In this document: piece after piece, positions 12,590 through 13,875 of the stretch | Numbering within the stretch: the first letter of the stretch is position 1 | Layout: the number at the start of each line of letters is the position of its first letter | From: Pseudomonadota bacterium | Lineage (GTDB): Bacteria > Pseudomonadota > Alphaproteobacteria > Rhizobiales > Rhizobiaceae | Assembly (NCBI GenBank): GCA_023451735.1 | Contig: JAEXYH010000086.1 | Location: forward strand, 1 to 13,875 | DNA: 13,875 nt | Direction of reading: 5' to 3' | Made by a program: the position numbers and the translations under genes | The notes under the pieces: model-generated | What the model saw: only the letters and a program-made list of their open reading frames with translations | What the model was told of the DNA's origin: nothing | Databases searched by the model: none

Positions 12590-13849
12590 ATGAAAACAAT
12601 CATAACGGCTGCAGTATTCGCCACTCTGATGGCAGGCAGCGCATTGGCCGATACAACACTGAAACTGGTCGAGGTTATCACCAGCCCGGAGCGAACGCAG
12701 ACCCTCAAATCGCTGGTCGACAAATTCGAAGCCGCCAATCCGGGCACCAAGGTGGAGATCATCTCGCTGCCCTGGAACGAAGCGTTCCAGAAATTCGCGA
12801 CCATGGTTTCGGCGGGCGATACGCCTGACGTGATGGAAATGCCGGATACCTGGCTTTCGCTCTACGGCAACAATGGCATGCTTGAGAGCCTCGAGCCCTA
12901 TCTGGAGAAATGGCAGCACACCAAGGAACTGACACCGCGCGCGCTCGAGCTTGGCCGCGACGTCAAGGACACCGCCTATATGCTGCCCTACGGCTTCTAT
13001 CTGCGCGCGATGTTCTACAACAAGAAGCTGTTGAGCGAAGCTGGTGTTACCGAGCCGCCGAAGACCATGGACGATTTCGTCAAGGCTTCGGAAGCCGTTT
13101 CCAAGCTGCCGGGCAAATACGGTTACTGCATGCGCGGAGGACCGGGCGGCCTGAACGGCTGGATGATCTTTGCCGCCTCGATGGCCGGGGACAACAAGTA
13201 CTTTACGGAGGACGGCACCTCGACCATGAACAGCGAAGGCTGGGCAAAGGGTATCGAGTGGATGGTCGATCTCTACAAGAAGGGTCTAGCGCCGAAAGAC
13301 AGCGTCAACTGGGGCTTTAACGAGGTTGTCGCCGGTTTCTATTCCGGCACCTGCGCTTTCCTCGATCAGGACCCCGATGCGCTGATTGCCGTGGCAGAGC
13401 GTATGAAGCCCGAGGATTTTGGGGTTGCGCCGCTGCCGAAGGGGCCGGCTGGGAAGTCGTTCCCAACCATCGGTTATGCCGGCTGGTCGATGTTCGCCAA
13501 GAGCGAAAACAAGGACCTGTCCTGGAAGCTGATCGAAACGCTGCAGAGCCCGGAAGGCAATATCGAGTGGAATAAGAAGATCGGCGCGCTGCCGGCCTAT
13601 ACGGCGGCCGAAAAGGATCCGTTCTACGCCGGTGACCAGTTCAAGGGCTGGTTCGAGGAACTGGCCGACAAGGACACCGTTCCGACCGTGATGCCGACCT
13701 TCCTCGAAGAGTTCGCCTTCTTCAAGGATTCGCTGGCGATCAAAACCTCGCAGCAGGCTCTGCTCGGCGACATTTCGGCCAAGGAACTGGCTGACGAATG
13801 GGCTGACTACCTGACCAAGGCACAGCAGAAAAACCTCTCCAAGAAGTAA
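12590..13849 (+). CDS. Periplasmic binding protein of a sugar-type (CUT1) ABC transporter
   Basis: The 419-aa protein starts with a signal peptide: MKTIITAAVFATLMAGSALA, with predicted cleavage after ALA at residue 20. The mature protein has the family-1 solute-binding fold: TLKLVEVITSPERTQTLKSL, FEAANPGTKVEIISLPWNEA, VSAGDTPDVMEMPDTW, an AMFYNKKLLSEAGVTEPPKT segment, and FPTIGYAGWSMFAKSENKD in the second lobe. Such proteins usually bind oligosaccharides, glycosides or sugar derivatives. Aromatic residues that could stack on sugars are frequent. ATG at 12590 is preceded by GGGAGCAGG (about 12578-12586) and lies 32 nt after the PLP enzyme; a longer frame from 12245 overlaps that gene and is rejected. 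The permeases and ATPase expected next would lie beyond the window. Confidence 0.92.
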   Translation: MKTIITAAVFATLMAGSALADTTLKLVEVITSPERTQTLKSLVDKFEAANPGTKVEIISLPWNEAFQKFATMVSAGDTPDVMEMPDTWLSLYGNNGMLESLEPYLEKWQHTKELTPRALELGRDVKDTAYMLPYGFYLRAMFYNKKLLSEAGVTEPPKTMDDFVKASEAVSKLPGKYGYCMRGGPGGLNGWMIFAASMAGDNKYFTEDGTSTMNSEGWAKGIEWMVDLYKKGLAPKDSVNWGFNEVVAGFYSGTCAFLDQDPDALIAVAERMKPEDFGVAPLPKGPAGKSFPTIGYAGWSMFAKSENKDLSWKLIETLQSPEGNIEWNKKIGALPAYTAAEKDPFYAGDQFKGWFEELADKDTVPTVMPTFLEEFAFFKDSLAIKTSQQALLGDISAKELADEWADYLTKAQQKNLSKK

Positions 13850-13859
13850 TCAACGCCGT

Positions 13860-13873
13860 GGGGGGGGGGCCCC
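13860..13873. repeat. G10-C4 homopolymer tract at the window end
   Basis: Ten G followed by four C, 11 bp after the stop of the binding-protein gene. The end is GGGGCCCC, a perfect palindrome. It may be real intergenic sequence, but long homopolymers at a sequence end are also a common assembly artefact. Confidence 0.4.
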
Positions 13874-13875
13874 GT

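Overview
The window looks like chromosomal or chromid DNA of a Rhizobiaceae-type alphaproteobacterium (Rhizobium/Agrobacterium/Neorhizobium group). This is inferred from the strong G/C preference at third codon positions, tightly packed ABC-transporter operons with ATGA start/stop overlaps, a glutathione-dependent formaldehyde pathway (class III alcohol dehydrogenase plus Gfa), and promoters matching the alphaproteobacterial general-stress sigma factor (EcfG/RpoE2) pattern GGAAC-N18-TT. No rRNA, tRNA, CRISPR array, insertion sequence or phage gene was seen.

Layout. (1) 1-797: the 3' end of S-(hydroxymethyl)glutathione dehydrogenase, then gfa; both serve formaldehyde detoxification. (2) About 1196-3236: a compact block of small or stress-type genes. 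It holds a 47-aa single-span membrane protein (minus strand, easily missed), a 69-aa hydrophilic protein (plus), and a catalase-fold haem protein followed by an unrecognised 86-aa protein (minus). All three transcription units have an exact GGAAC-N18-TT element 21-31 nt ahead of the start codon, so this is probably a piece of the EcfG general stress regulon. (3) 3578-10248: a six-gene operon encoding a fused ABC permease, ATPase, periplasmic binding protein, inositol-monophosphatase-family phosphatase, a CX5R (dual-specificity/PTPMT1-like) phosphatase and a LacI-family regulator. The last three genes overlap as ATGA. The promoter region is dense in inverted repeats. (4) 10249-10677: mostly non-coding, with a possible 45-aa GTG-start gene on the minus strand and the control region of the next operon. 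(5) 10678-13849: a FadR-type GntR regulator, a cystathionine beta-lyase-like PLP enzyme (ATGA overlap) and a sugar-type ABC binding protein. The rest of that transporter presumably lies beyond the window edge.

How the parts may work together. The central operon is the most interesting part. A binding-protein transporter of the ferric/thiamine/AfuABC superfamily, in which AfuABC is known to import sugar phosphates, is linked to two unrelated cytoplasmic phosphatases and a sugar-type repressor. The simplest reading is uptake of a phosphorylated polyol, sugar or inositol phosphate and its dephosphorylation inside the cell. The right-hand operon pairs a C-S-lyase-type PLP enzyme with a carbohydrate-type binding protein, suggesting an amino-acid-containing or thioether-linked sugar conjugate as substrate. 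Both substrate assignments are inferences from context, not read from the sequence.
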